Origin: an uncultured Parabacteroides sp.
GTDB taxonomy: Bacteria > Bacteroidota > Bacteroidia > Bacteroidales > Tannerellaceae
DNA: 6,156 bases
Reading direction: 5' to 3'
NCBI GenBank assembly: GCA_900547435.1
Contig: URGO01000171.1
Span: 1 to 6,156, forward strand
In this document: positions 6,100 through 6,156 of the stretch, one piece after another
Layout: each line of letters begins with the position of its first letter
Position numbering within the stretch: position 1 is the stretch's first letter
Made by a program: the position numbers and the translations under genes
Notes under the pieces: generated by a model
Databases searched by the model: none
Told to the model about the DNA's origin: nothing
Seen by the model: only the letters and a program-made list of their open reading frames with translations

Positions 6100-6156
6100 T
6101 CATAGGAGTTCTTTGAAATTATTGAAATTCAATTTGTTATAATCAGTTTTGGAGAG
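6100..6156 (-). CDS. C-terminal tail of a probable transposase, partial
   Basis: Reading down from the window edge, 18 codons give LSKTDYNKLNFNNFKELL followed by TGA at 6102-6100. The other two minus-strand frames hit stops within nine codons. Codon choice is AT-rich. It could be the end of the transposase of the element whose tip lies at about 6081. Eighteen residues are too few for a family assignment, and a native gene upstream of the lipoprotein is the alternative. Confidence 0.35.
   Translation of the reverse strand, partial: LSKTDYNKLNFNNFKELL

Larger units (their letters stand above)
6081..6156. mobile_element. Probable end of an insertion sequence, rest beyond the window
   Basis: Three observations point here. 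The lipoprotein frame is cut exactly at about 6081. A perfect inverted repeat TTAGTG-TC-CACTAA occupies 6082-6095 at that junction. Beyond it, one minus-strand frame is open from the window edge to a TGA at 6102-6100, as expected for a transposase gene ending about 20 bp from its element's tip. Neither the other end nor a target-site duplication can be seen, so the element's family and exact boundary (6079-6085) stay open. Confidence 0.5.

Overview
The window looks like chromosome of a Bacteroidales bacterium, with Bacteroides or Parabacteroides the closest guess. The grounds are the gene families (a DUF1599 gene followed by a CGCFGD-type DoxX gene, a Bacteroidota-style signal peptidase I with a long insert, and gut-type lipoproteins with short signal peptides), a TAnnTTTG-type promoter box, and starts that mostly lack a Shine-Dalgarno site. 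Every gene I can support lies on the minus strand, so transcription runs from high to low coordinates. No tRNA, rRNA, CRISPR array or riboswitch was seen.

Layout in the direction of transcription. (1) 6156-6081: the end of what looks like an insertion sequence, with the last 18 codons and stop of a probable transposase and a TTAGTG/CACTAA inverted repeat at the junction. (2) 6081-5533: an AT-rich thioredoxin-like lipoprotein gene with a CTDC motif. Its reading frame, including hydrophobic core and lipobox, is open back to the junction, where it meets a stop codon without an ATG, GTG or TTG for the signal peptide. It appears to have lost its 5' end. (3) 5500-4103: a lipoprotein with a transglutaminase-like core. 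(4) 4102-3983: a repeat-rich spacer that can fold into a long hairpin. (5) 3982-3113: signal peptidase I with all catalytic boxes. (6) 3109-1364: a polytopic O-antigen ligase/polymerase-like (Wzy_C) protein with a TPR-like C-terminal region, starting 3 nt after the peptidase stop. (7) 1363-1161: a spacer with a second CTTGT-type repeat and a probable promoter. (8) 1160-624 and 617-1: DUF1599 and DoxX genes, 6 nt apart, the second cut by the window edge.

Functionally there are two blocks. DUF1599-DoxX looks like a conserved housekeeping pair with its own promoter. The upstream block combines a thioredoxin-like lipoprotein, a transglutaminase-like lipoprotein, a signal peptidase and a membrane glycan-ligase-like protein. 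These are all envelope functions, and their association suggests a dedicated module that exports, matures and possibly modifies a small secreted protein or peptide encoded outside the window. That purpose is inference. If the insertion sequence call is right, this block has lost its native 5' end in this genome.
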